In this document: positions 39,511 to 46,730 of the stretch, piece by piece
How positions within the stretch are numbered: position 1 is the stretch's first letter
How the letters are laid out: each line of letters starts with the position of its first letter
From: Dehalobacterium formicoaceticum
Lineage (GTDB): Bacteria; Bacillota; Dehalobacteriia; Dehalobacteriales; Dehalobacteriaceae
Direction: 5' to 3'
Assembly: GCF_002224645.1 (NCBI RefSeq)
Contig: NZ_CP022121.1
Span: 3,440,501 to 3,504,500 of the forward strand
Length of the DNA: 64,000 nt
Program-made: the position numbers and the translations under genes
Notes under the pieces: generated by a model
What the model was told of the DNA's origin: nothing
Seen by the model: the letters and a program-made list of their open reading frames with translations, nothing else
Database searches by the model: none

Positions 39511-39584
39511 TTTTTTATCGGAAGTAAAGAGAAAAATTTCTTTTTTAACAGATAAAACAAAAGGCTTTCAATTCATTAAGTCAG

Positions 39585-39614
39585 TATCAAAAATGATAGT
39601 ACCTATTAAAAATA
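39585..39614 (+). promoter_or_regulatory. Putative HxlR operator upstream of the PNPOx-like gene
   Basis: This 30-base element matches 40571-40600, in front of the hxlR gene, at 26 of 30 positions (TATCA..AATGATAGTA.CTAT.AAAAATA). It sits just upstream of the -35 hexamer at 39621. Confidence 0.65.
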
Positions 39615-39620
39615 GATGTA

Positions 39621-39649
39621 TTAACAAAAAAAGCTGTGAATGCTATAAT
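39621..39649 (+). promoter_or_regulatory. Sigma-A-type promoter of the PNPOx-like gene
   Basis: TTAACA (39621-39626), a 17-base spacer and TATAAT (39644-39649). It directly follows the putative HxlR operator. Confidence 0.7.
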
Positions 39650-39701
39650 CATATTGAGAATAAATAAAATATGTTGCATAAGACAAAAGGAGGATTTTTT
39701 T

Positions 39702-40088
39702 ATGAAAGCAATAGTAGAATTTTTAAACAAGAGTAAGGTGTTTTATTTAGCTACAAATAGTGAAGGAGCACCTGATGTAAGACCAATGGGAATTGCAATT
39801 CCATATAATGACAAATTATACTTTGTAGCAGCTAAACCAATGAATGTATTTAAGCAATTAGAAGCAGATAATAAAGTATCTATTTCTGCTTATGACGGAG
39901 AGAAATTCTTAAGACTTTACGGCACTGCAGTACTTGAAGACTCAGAAGAAACAGTAAACACATTCCTAGGGATGGACGAGAAAATCGCAACCATGTTCCC
40001 AGCGGATATTATGGCGCCGTTCTATTTAAAAGATGTAACAGCAAGTATTTGTTCATTTACAGAAGAACCAGAAGTATATAACTTCTAA
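39702..40088 (+). CDS. Pyridoxamine 5'-phosphate oxidase-like flavoprotein (128 aa)
   Basis: A split-barrel FMN-binding fold with FYLATNSEGAPDVRPMGIA near the N-terminus, LYFVAAKPMNVFKQLEADNKVSI in the middle and FLRLYGTA later. ATG 39702 follows AAGGAGGA. The size fits the small general-stress/nitroimidazole-resistance-like branch of the family rather than PdxH itself. The substrate is unknown. It has its own promoter next to an HxlR-type operator, so it is probably induced by a redox or electrophile signal. Confidence 0.85.
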   Translation: MKAIVEFLNKSKVFYLATNSEGAPDVRPMGIAIPYNDKLYFVAAKPMNVFKQLEADNKVSISAYDGEKFLRLYGTAVLEDSEETVNTFLGMDEKIATMFPADIMAPFYLKDVTASICSFTEEPEVYNF

Positions 40089-40120
40089 ATATCGTGCAGT
40101 ACAGGTAGCCATGTTTAAAG

Positions 40121-40160
40121 AAGGTTTAGCCTCTGATAGTACACGCTAGGCTAAACCTTT
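40121..40160. terminator. Bidirectional terminator between the PNPOx-like gene and hxlR
   Basis: AAGGTTTAGCC and GGCTAAACCTT form an 11-bp stem with A-rich and T-rich flanks. It serves two converging genes. Confidence 0.8.
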
Positions 40161-40176
40161 TATTTTAAGCGATTAA

Positions 40177-40557
40177 TTAGTTGTCTTGATTGATCATGCC
40201 CATGTGTGTGAGATACTCGACTCCCCAAATATTCATAGCAGACAAGACATTGCCAAACTCGATTCCTAGTGGTGACAATTTGTATTCCACTTTAGGAGGT
40301 ATGACGTTGTATACTTCCCGAACAATGACTTCATCTTGTTCCAATTCTCTCAATTGTCTCGTAAGTGTTGCCTGAGTTGCAGGAATAAGTCTACTTAGTT
40401 CATTAAATCGTTTGGTACCTTGTTGTAGATGCCAGAAAATTAGAAGTTTCCATTTTCCTTTTATGACTTTTTGTGCCATACAATATGGACAGAGTGCTTC
40501 TCTTACTTCTGGACTGATTTGGCAAGAGCCACATTCATCTAAGTATTTTTTAAACAT
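40177..40557 (-). CDS. HxlR-family transcriptional regulator (126 aa)
   Basis: A winged-helix regulator with conserved cysteine-rich start (CGSCQISPEVREALCPYCMAQ, noted as a region), then WKLLIFWHLQQGTKRFNELSRLIP and TQATLTRQLRELE, the standard HxlR core. Cys residues near the N-terminus suggest thiol-based sensing, as in YodB/HypR. It is transcribed away from the flavodoxin gene. Its upstream region carries the same operator as the PNPOx-like gene, so autoregulation plus control of neighbouring redox genes is likely. GAGGTGAT precedes the ATG. Confidence 0.9.
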   Translation of the reverse strand: MFKKYLDECGSCQISPEVREALCPYCMAQKVIKGKWKLLIFWHLQQGTKRFNELSRLIPATQATLTRQLRELEQDEVIVREVYNVIPPKVEYKLSPLGIEFGNVLSAMNIWGVEYLTHMGMINQDN

Positions 40558-40570
40558 TTCATCACCTCGG

Positions 40571-40600
40571 TATCATTAATGATAGTATCTATCAAAAATA
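40571..40600 (-). promoter_or_regulatory. Putative HxlR operator in the hxlR/flavodoxin intergenic region
   Basis: This is the partner of 39585-39614. The core TGATAGTATCTATCA is nearly palindromic. It is 14 bases from the hxlR start codon. Confidence 0.65.
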
Positions 40601-40685
40601 ATTATATTTTAAAAACGGATATATATGTAATAATTATACTGAAAATAATTTAAAAAACAAGTCACATATTAAAAAGGAGGAGGAA

Positions 40686-41099
40686 ATGATGAAAATAGCG
40701 GTGCGATATTATTCGAAAACGGGTAATACAAAAAAGTTAGCTGAAGCCATTGGAAGGGCTATAGGTGTTAAAGCTTTTCCACTTTCACAACCTGTAGACC
40801 CAGATACAGATATTTTATTTTTAGGAAGCTCTGTTTACGCAGCAGGCGTGTCCGGAGAAGTTAAAACCTTTATAAATACTTTAGACAAAAATGTTGGTAA
40901 AGTAGTTAATTTTAGTTCTGCGGCGATTATCGAGTCCACATACAATCAAGTTAAAAAATTAGTTAAGAAAAGAGGTATCACGATGTCTGATAAAGAGTTT
41001 CATTGTAGAGGGAGCTTTACAGTAATGCATCGTGGAAAACCAGATAAAGATGACTTGAAATCGGTAGCGACGTTTGCGAAGGAAGTTACAAATGGCTAA
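40686..41099 (+). CDS. Flavodoxin-like protein (137 aa)
   Basis: The FMN phosphate-binding loop is YYSKTGNTKKLAEAIG at the N-terminus. FLGSSVYAAGVSGEVKTF supplies the second FMN loop. It is an electron carrier or flavin reductase component. It starts after AGGAGGAGG and overlaps the cbiA start by 8 nt, so both are made together. A reduced corrinoid is needed for some cobyrinate steps, so a flavodoxin beside cbiA makes sense. Confidence 0.85.
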   Translation: MMKIAVRYYSKTGNTKKLAEAIGRAIGVKAFPLSQPVDPDTDILFLGSSVYAAGVSGEVKTFINTLDKNVGKVVNFSSAAIIESTYNQVKKLVKKRGITMSDKEFHCRGSFTVMHRGKPDKDDLKSVATFAKEVTNG

Positions 41100-42489
41100 C
41101 TTAGATAGAATGAATTGTCCAAGATTTGTCCTGGCAGGTACAAATAGTGGTGTAGGTAAAACGACAATCACCCTAGGTCTTTTAAATGGGTTTCGACGGA
41201 AAGGAATTAATGTTCAGCCATTTAAAAGTGGGCCAGACTATATCGATCCTGCATTTCATACATTTGTTACTGGAAACCCATCGCGAAATTTAGATACATG
41301 GCTTATACAGGAAAACCCTATAGAATATTTAATGCAACAAACTGGAGTGAATAAAGATCTTTCTATTATCGAAGGCGTAATGGGTTTTTATGATGGGCAT
41401 ATTGTTCATAAAAATGTTGGCAGTACTGCTCATTTATCAAAAGTATTAAAAGCACCAGTTGTACTCATCATTAATGGTAGTGGTATTTCTACAAGTGCCG
41501 CAGCAATTGTACACGGCTTTAAGCATTTTGATAATGATGTGGACGTAGCAGGTGTGATTATTAATCAGGTCAACAGTAAACGTCATTATGACATATTAAA
41601 AGAAGCTATTGAAGAAATGACGGGCGTAAAGTGTTTTGGCTATTTAAAGAAACACCCTGACATTAATTTGGATAGTCGTCATCTAGGTTTAATACCCTCT
41701 TATGAAGTAGAAGTGCTACAAGACAAAATCGACTTGATTAGTAATTTGATGGAAGACTCTATTGATTTTGATGGTTTACTGGAACTTGGGCAAAGTGCGG
41801 CACCATTAAAAAGAGTAGATTTAGGCATAAAAAAAGTTGTTGATGAAGTAAGAATTGGTGTGCCGTTGGATAAGGCCTTTAACTTCTACTATCAAGACAA
41901 CTTAGAACTACTAGAAGCACTTGGAGCGAAACTAGTGTATTTTAGTCCTTTAGAAGATAAGGCAGTTCCAGCATCCATAGATGGTATTTACTTTGGAGGT
42001 GGTTTTCCAGAAGTATTTGTTAAAGAGCTATCGGCTAATAAACAAATGCGAACATCTATTAAAGAGTTTATTGAAGCAGGTGGCCCAGTTTATGCGGAAT
42101 GTGGTGGACTTATGTATATGTGTAACCGGATAGTGGATCTTGAGGATAATGCTTATGAAATGGTTGGTATCTTGGAAAATGACTCTGTCATGACAAAAAA
42201 GTTACAACGATTTGGTTATGTAGATGTCAGAATCAATAAGGAATCGATTATTGGATCAGATATGACCAATTTTGAAGCTCATGAGTTTCATCGCTCAAAA
42301 CTGACGGAGCACTTGGATGACCAGACAGTTTATAGTGTTGAAAAAGACAGAGGTAATGGCAATATCAATAAATGGTCATGTGGTTATACCTACAAAAATT
42401 TCCTTGGTGGGTATGCACATATTCATTTTTACAATAATCTAGAAATTCCTAGGAATTTTTTATATACATGCGAAAAAAGAAAAAAATGA
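41092..42489 (+). CDS. cbiA: Cobyrinate a,c-diamide synthase (465 aa)
   Basis: The N-terminal dethiobiotin-synthase-like ATPase domain has FVLAGTNSGVGKTTITLGL (P-loop), PFKSGPDYIDPAFH and IIEGVMGFYDG. The C-terminal glutamine-amidotransferase domain has FPEVFVKELS and the nucleophile cysteine in YAECGGLMYM. The end carries FEAHEFHRS and GYAHIHFYNN. This is the canonical CbiA/CobB layout and length. It amidates the a and c side chains of cobyrinate with glutamine and ATP. Other cobalamin genes are absent here, so it may serve salvage, or be a related nickel-tetrapyrrole enzyme. Confidence 0.9.
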   Translation: MANLDRMNCPRFVLAGTNSGVGKTTITLGLLNGFRRKGINVQPFKSGPDYIDPAFHTFVTGNPSRNLDTWLIQENPIEYLMQQTGVNKDLSIIEGVMGFYDGHIVHKNVGSTAHLSKVLKAPVVLIINGSGISTSAAAIVHGFKHFDNDVDVAGVIINQVNSKRHYDILKEAIEEMTGVKCFGYLKKHPDINLDSRHLGLIPSYEVEVLQDKIDLISNLMEDSIDFDGLLELGQSAAPLKRVDLGIKKVVDEVRIGVPLDKAFNFYYQDNLELLEALGAKLVYFSPLEDKAVPASIDGIYFGGGFPEVFVKELSANKQMRTSIKEFIEAGGPVYAECGGLMYMCNRIVDLEDNAYEMVGILENDSVMTKKLQRFGYVDVRINKESIIGSDMTNFEAHEFHRSKLTEHLDDQTVYSVEKDRGNGNINKWSCGYTYKNFLGGYAHIHFYNNLEIPRNFLYTCEKRKK

Positions 42490-42502
42490 ATTAAAGGAGT
42501 AA

Positions 42503-42781
42503 ATGATGAGAACATACAAAACGGATAATTATAAGTTTAATCAACATAGACAATGTGAATTTTTTCCTTGTCACAAAGGAGTAGAGGAAGACAAGTTTAA
42601 CTGCCTTTTCTGTTATTGTCCATTGTATATGTTAGGTAACGAATGTGGCGGTAACTTCAAAGTGACCAATGGGGTAAAAGATTGTTCCGGCTGTACAAAA
42701 CCTCATGCTGAAGGTAGTTATGACTTTGTCATGTCAAAAATAAAGATGGTTATTCAAAAAGGATCAAGTTTTATTAAGTAA
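42503..42781 (+). CDS. Cysteine-rich small-domain protein, cobalamin-associated (92 aa)
   Basis: Cys positions cluster as CEFFPCHKG, NCLFCYCPLY, NECGG and DCSGCTKPH, the signature of the cysteine-rich small domain often found beside or fused to corrinoid-synthesis genes. It is presumably metal-binding. ATG 42503 and 42506 are both possible after AAAGGAG. It is 13 bases downstream of cbiA and 18 bases before the flavoprotein gene, in the same operon. Confidence 0.85.
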   Translation: MMRTYKTDNYKFNQHRQCEFFPCHKGVEEDKFNCLFCYCPLYMLGNECGGNFKVTNGVKDCSGCTKPHAEGSYDFVMSKIKMVIQKGSSFIK

Positions 42782-42799
42782 TTCAATTATAGGAGGTGT

Positions 42800-43465
42800 A
42801 TGAATATGATTTTAGGTATATCAGGTAGTCCGAGGGAAAATGGTATTACCGCTCACGCTATCAAAGAAATTCTTTCTCAGAGCAAGGAGGACACACAGTA
42901 TATCTCCCTATTTGGGAAACATATAGGAGGTTGCATCAGTTGCCTTGGTTGTACGAAAGACAATAAATGCGTTGTAGAAGATGATTTTCAAGAGATTGCA
43001 GAAGCTATGGCTCAAGCAGACGCTATTGTTCTAGGCGTACCTAATTATTATGATGTACCCAATGCTTTGACACATGCGATGTTAGAACGATGTTTCTGCT
43101 TTCGTCACCAAGGCACCTTCTCCTTAAAAGATAAACCGATTGTCATTCTATCGACTGGTTATTCTAAGGATGAAGAAAATAGTCAAGTACTGAATATAGT
43201 AGAACATTTTGCGAATAAAAATAAAATGAAAGTAATTTCAAAATTTTTAGTGGGTGCTTTTTCGCAATGTTACTCATGTAAATATGGTATGACTTGTGCT
43301 GACGGAAATATTGTGAAAGATAACGGTTTTGTTGATAAAATTACAACAGAGATGTTACCACCCAAATTTAAACAGCAAGAAAATTCTATTTTAAAATGTC
43401 ATCGTGCGGCAGATACTATCACCAAACTGTTAGCCATGTATAAAGAGCGTAAAGGAGTGCAATAG
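42800..43465 (+). CDS. NADPH-dependent FMN reductase/iron-sulfur flavoprotein-like (221 aa)
   Basis: The flavodoxin-fold start MILGISGSPRENGITAHA carries the FMN phosphate loop. CISCLGCTKDNKC supplies a compact Cys cluster typical of iron-sulfur flavoproteins, and VLGVPNYYDVPNAL the second FMN loop. A second Cys cluster (CYSCKYGMTC) lies near residue 150. It is probably an electron-transfer reductase for the linked corrinoid operon. It follows AGGAGG and is intact. The nitroreductase remnant begins two bases after it. Confidence 0.85.
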   Translation: MNMILGISGSPRENGITAHAIKEILSQSKEDTQYISLFGKHIGGCISCLGCTKDNKCVVEDDFQEIAEAMAQADAIVLGVPNYYDVPNALTHAMLERCFCFRHQGTFSLKDKPIVILSTGYSKDEENSQVLNIVEHFANKNKMKVISKFLVGAFSQCYSCKYGMTCADGNIVKDNGFVDKITTEMLPPKFKQQENSILKCHRAADTITKLLAMYKERKGVQ

Positions 43466-43466
43466 C

Positions 43467-43619
43467 ATGGAACTAAAAGAAGTTGTCAGCAAGAGACAGA
43501 GTATCCGTCGATTTAAAGATACGGAGATCTCAGATAAAGATATTATTGAATTGGTTGAAGTTGCGACTAAAGCACCTTCATCAATGAATATTCAAAATGG
43601 ATCTATGTCAATATCTTAG
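43467..43619 (+). pseudogene. Nitroreductase-family protein, N-terminal fragment
   Basis: MELKEVVSKRQSIRRFKDTE is the classic nitroreductase N-terminus with the FMN-binding RQSIRRF. KAPSSMNIQN follows, and then the frame runs into the IS3 end and stops after 50 residues. The family is about 170-200 aa, so at least two thirds are missing. It was the last gene of the flavodoxin-cbiA operon before IS3 entered. The AAAGGAG site is intact, so a short peptide may still be made. Confidence 0.85.
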
Positions 43620-43638
43620 ACACAAAAAGCTGAACTTT

Positions 43639-44457
43639 TCATGCAATTTTTCTAGCTAAATCTTCACAGTTTTGTGGTGAGATATAACCAATGCTGCTAT
43701 GTATCCTTTTTCTATTGTACCAAGCTTCTATATATTCAAATATCGATAATCTTGCTGTGTCAAAATCAAAATATTTAACAAGGTGGACTTCCTCTTTTTT
43801 CAAAGAAGCATGAAATGACTCTATACAAGCGTTGTCGTAAGGACATCCCTTTGCACTAAAGGAATGGGTAATAAGTTTAGTACTATCTATGTATTGCTTG
43901 AAAGCGGAGCTTGTATACTGACATCCTAAATCACTATGAAGTATTAATGGAGTGCTTGGTTTTTGAAGCTGTACAGCATTCTTTACAGCCCGTAGCGCTA
44001 ATGGGGTATCAATAGTTTTAGACATAGCATGTCCTATTATTTTCTTACTATATAGATCCATAACCGAAGCTAAGTAACACCAACCATCTTTAATTGTGTG
44101 GATGTAAGTAATATCAGTTACCCACTTTTCATTAATAGTAGCTGTTTCAAAATCCCTTTTTAAAAGGTTTTCTTTCTCTACTATTTTCCTTTTAGATGAT
44201 GCTGGTCTAAATTTTTTTATTATTATAGATTTTATTCCCAACTTCTTCATTAAACGTTGAGTTCTTTTTAAACTAATAATTATCCCCAATGCTTTTAGTG
44301 ATTCATTTATTTTGGGTGCTCCATAACGGTTTTTGCTCTCTTTGTGGATATTTATGATTTCTTTTTCTATATTTTTATTTTCTAATTCTCGATCACTTGG
44401 TTTTTTATTTAAATACTTGTAATAAGAGCTCCTAGCTACCTTTAAAACCTTACACAT
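43639..44457 (-). CDS. IS3-family transposase OrfB (DDE, IS150-like)
   Basis: An HTH_21-like start (GAPKINESLKALGI) is followed by the rve integrase core: KWVTDITYIHT (Asp), LHSDLGCQYTS (Asp) and the region with ACIESFHASLKKE (Glu). The C-terminus is YNRKRIHSSIGYISP. In IS3 elements it is made as an OrfAB fusion by -1 frameshifting. The slippery A6G is at 44538-44544, and the OrfB frame is open from there. The catalytic core is complete, but the element lacks one end. Confidence 0.92.
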   Translation of the reverse strand: MCKVLKVARSSYYKYLNKKPSDRELENKNIEKEIINIHKESKNRYGAPKINESLKALGIIISLKRTQRLMKKLGIKSIIIKKFRPASSKRKIVEKENLLKRDFETATINEKWVTDITYIHTIKDGWCYLASVMDLYSKKIIGHAMSKTIDTPLALRAVKNAVQLQKPSTPLILHSDLGCQYTSSAFKQYIDSTKLITHSFSAKGCPYDNACIESFHASLKKEEVHLVKYFDFDTARLSIFEYIEAWYNRKRIHSSIGYISPQNCEDLARKIA

Positions 44458-44510
44458 GAGCTTAATATCATGATATTTCTTGTTGTTAGTGATGAATTCA
44501 AATATAGTAG

Positions 44511-44771
44511 TTACTTCCTTGCGAATATGCCCATAGCCTTTTTTAATATTTCAATTTCTTCCTCAAGTTTTGCATTTTTCTTTAATAAATTTTTATGTTC
44601 CACTGCTGTTATAGTTGTATTTTTATCTACAGAAACAGGTTTATTTTTCTTTACCCAGCCAGTTATTGTTGATTTTGATACGGCATATTCACTATTCAAC
44701 TCTGCTAGGCTCTTTCCAGAATTATAAAGTTCTACTATTGTTTTTTTAAATTCATCTGTATATTGTTTTTG
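44511..44771 (-). pseudogene. IS3-family OrfA, start codon lost
   Basis: The frame reads QYTDEFKKTIVELYNSGKS then LAELNSEYAVSKSTITGWVK, the IS3 HTH, followed by a leucine-zipper-like EEIEILKKAMGIFARK. It lacks an ATG: the first triplets visible (PSSQKQYT) run into the junction at 44773. Only a few residues and the terminal repeat are gone. The internal ATG at 44699 would skip the HTH. Confidence 0.85.
44538..44544 (-). promoter_or_regulatory. IS3 programmed -1 frameshift site
   Basis: AAAAAAG on the minus strand, in the overlap between orfA and orfB frames. It is the usual slippery heptamer of IS3 elements. Confidence 0.7.
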
Positions 44772-44773
44772 AC

Positions 44774-44778
44774 TTGAA
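44774..44778 (+). repeat. Target-site duplication TTGAA, right copy
   Basis: Matches 35757-35761. The shared string can be extended to ACTTGAA (44772-44778), so the exact right end of the unit is uncertain by two bases. Confidence 0.75.
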
Positions 44779-44968
44779 GGTTAATAATTTCACTCTGTAA
44801 CTTTTCGGATACATTATTGACTACACGATTTAGTAATGATACTGCATCGTTAGCGAGTATATGTCCACGCTTCGCAAAAGCCTTACATTCAGCCAAGGCC
44901 TCTGATAAATCGTCAGGCGACTTGGTTTGTTGTGTTAAATTCATAAAATCCAATATACCTCCCATCAT
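44774..44968 (-). pseudogene. Dynamin-like GTPase, LeoBC-like: 5' part
   Basis: 65 codons (MMGGILDFMNLTQQ ... SEKLQSEIINLQ) form a helical, polar N-terminus with no domain of its own. The frame continues 13 codons into the IS3 remnant before stopping. Across the insertion it joins in frame to the main GTPase body at 35756. The native start is uncertain: ATG 44968 has no ribosome site, while GGGAGG inside the frame favours TTG 44953 or ATG 44944. It lies 57 bases downstream of the membrane-protein gene in the same operon. Confidence 0.8.
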
Positions 44969-45025
44969 ATGATCTAATAATATCTTTACACTGCCACATC
45001 AATCCTCATGTTGCAGTACCACTCC

Positions 45026-45652
45026 TTACCTTCTTTGTTTTGTCATACTATATAATCCCATACTAAGACCTACACCAATGCCAAATCCTGTGATAATCAT
45101 TAAAAAATTCAAATCTATCTTCCCAAATATATGAAATAAATTCTCCAGCCACACTTTTATCCAATGCCCCGAATTCATAGATCCTACTAATAATCCGATA
45201 GGAATTGAGACAGCCCCACAAGCAGCAGAAAACAACCGAATGGATTTACGGTCATAAGCTATTGCCCCAAATATCACTCCAAATATTATTCCCATCAAAA
45301 TGATAGCAATGATGTCAGCAATGCTGGAATTTTCAAAGTAAGCAGCAACTGAAGGAAATAGTAAGCCAAAACCACCTACCAAACCTTCGACTAAAGCGAA
45401 ACTTCCCAAAAGACCGATTGGGACGGCGATAAGACCCGCAATGGTCATTCGGCCAATCATCTTGTGCTTCCAATGTAAAAGGCCAAATAAAAGTCCCCCT
45501 ACGCCTCCAGCGATTATTGTTCCTAAAATATAATTATCAAGACGCAATATTACAATGCAGGCAATTACTCCGCTGATAAGAAATGAAACCTTTCCCAATA
45601 TCAACGACCAGATCACGCTGACTGTTTTTGAATTGCAAATTTTAGACATCAT
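45026..45652 (-). CDS. Multi-span membrane protein upstream of the GTPase pair (208 aa)
   Basis: A Gly- and Ile-rich protein with about six hydrophobic segments (for example VIWSLILGKVSFLISGVIACI, IAGLIAVPIGLLGSFAL and MIITGFGIGVGLSMG, listed as separate spans) and few charges. It is certainly integral to the membrane. AAAGGAGGAG precedes the ATG. I do not recognise the family. It lies between two unknown soluble proteins and two dynamin-like GTPases in one minus-strand operon, which makes a membrane partner for the GTPases plausible. That role is inference. Confidence 0.75.
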   Translation of the reverse strand: MMSKICNSKTVSVIWSLILGKVSFLISGVIACIVILRLDNYILGTIIAGGVGGLLFGLLHWKHKMIGRMTIAGLIAVPIGLLGSFALVEGLVGGFGLLFPSVAAYFENSSIADIIAIILMGIIFGVIFGAIAYDRKSIRLFSAACGAVSIPIGLLVGSMNSGHWIKVWLENLFHIFGKIDLNFLMIITGFGIGVGLSMGLYSMTKQRR

Positions 45653-45676
45653 GATCTCCTCCTTTTTACAGTTTCA

Positions 45677-46675
45677 TTAGCTTTTAGAGATTTTTAAAAT
45701 AGAGCTTTTCTTCCCATAGTTCTTCGGAAAGTAATCCTTCCCGAGCTGCCATACATACTGATCAATTTGCTTCAGGTTATATTGATCCAAGCCATAGAAT
45801 GTACGGAAATCATTCAGAATGCTTTTGAACTTAACATATTCCTTCAAGTCGCCATCCTGAAAATCTGAAAATTCATCGTTATTTCTAAAATAGCGAAGCA
45901 CCTCATCAACGTAGCTATCATAAATCGGATATTCAAGCGGATTATGATGGCTGCAATATTTTGAGGCGAAGGAATAAAAGTTCTTCAATGTATCACCGAT
46001 GGTTACATACTGGACATCACCCACCAAGGTAACATCACCGGCATTAAGTCTCGCATCAATATCTAAATTATAGATATGTTTAGCCACCGGATAGATTGAG
46101 AAAATGTTTGTGCTATAAAAATCATTGAGCGTTGACGCCTTTAGGAGAATATCAACAATGTCGGTATTCTTCGGACATAGCTCAAAGAACAGTTTATGAA
46201 GCGCATCCTCTTGCAGGTGGTAGTTCTCAAGACCATCCCACTTCTCAAGATAAAAATCGACCTGCTCGATTGATGGGGCGGGTACTTCAACGTCCAGTCT
46301 CTTTTTACGAGGTTTCGAAGGATTATCAACCTTATCCTGCATTGGTGTAAACGGCTGGGCAGTTCCATCAGAAACTAAAAATAAACGGAACTTTCTTAAA
46401 TGAGACAAATAGCTATTAACAAGCGATTTGACATTACCAGTCGAATTTTCAGTAAGAGCTTTTATTAGCTCATTCTTTGCCGAATCCTCAAAATCCATTG
46501 CAGTTACTGTATCCCAGAACAAATCTTTGCTCCCTTTTCTCCAAAGGTAGAAGGTATCCGTATAAGCAGTATTGATTGTTAATTTTGAAATACTCTGGCT
46601 ATGTAGGAAACCTTTATAAGTAGCACGCAGCTCTTCATATGATAAAGCTTTCATTTTGTCTATATCCAATTTCAC
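45677..46675 (-). CDS. Hypothetical protein of the GTPase operon (about 330 aa)
   Basis: Not recognised. The N-terminal third is helical and resembles the SAM-like/N-terminal arrangement of tyrosine recombinases (NSYLSHLRKFRLFL), but no catalytic R-H-R-Y set is visible. The C-terminal half has SKYCSHHNPLEYPIYDS and then LKQIDQYVWQLGKDYF, which recalls proteins with a helical DNA-glycosylase-like fold, again without a clear catalytic motif. GTG 46675 abuts GGAGGA. TTG 46669 has better spacing. It is 24 bases upstream of the membrane-protein gene. Confidence 0.7.
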   Translation of the reverse strand: MKLDIDKMKALSYEELRATYKGFLHSQSISKLTINTAYTDTFYLWRKGSKDLFWDTVTAMDFEDSAKNELIKALTENSTGNVKSLVNSYLSHLRKFRLFLVSDGTAQPFTPMQDKVDNPSKPRKKRLDVEVPAPSIEQVDFYLEKWDGLENYHLQEDALHKLFFELCPKNTDIVDILLKASTLNDFYSTNIFSIYPVAKHIYNLDIDARLNAGDVTLVGDVQYVTIGDTLKNFYSFASKYCSHHNPLEYPIYDSYVDEVLRYFRNNDEFSDFQDGDLKEYVKFKSILNDFRTFYGLDQYNLKQIDQYVWQLGKDYFPKNYGKKSSILKISKS

Positions 46676-46730
46676 TCCTCCATTATTCGATATATTTTAA
46701 TCTTTCAAGCCATTTAAAACACAACCACTC

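Larger units (their letters stand above)
35762..44773 (+). mobile_element. 9.0-kb transposition unit mobilised by an ISEcp1-like IS
   Basis: The unit runs from the ISEcp1-type left repeat to a point inside an IS3 remnant. TTGAA duplications flank it, and its removal restores the frame of the host GTPase gene. It holds the IS, a 5'-cut MFS gene, nine complete or partial passenger genes and the IS3 fragment. One-ended transposition, in which ISEcp1 elements skip their own right repeat and carry off adjacent DNA, explains all the junctions. Confidence 0.75.
43600..44773 (-). mobile_element. IS3-family (IS150-like) element remnant
   Basis: orfB is complete and orfA lacks its start. The end inside the nitroreductase gene lies near 43600 (TGTCAATATCTTAGACAC at about 43608). 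The opposite end is missing, because sequence changes at 44773 to the interrupted GTPase gene. The element was cut by the ISEcp1-like transposition end point. Confidence 0.8.

Noticed and set aside
44470-44727. 85-aa plus-strand frame
   Set aside because: It is antisense to the IS3 orfA/orfB region and hydrophobic by chance. No ribosome site.
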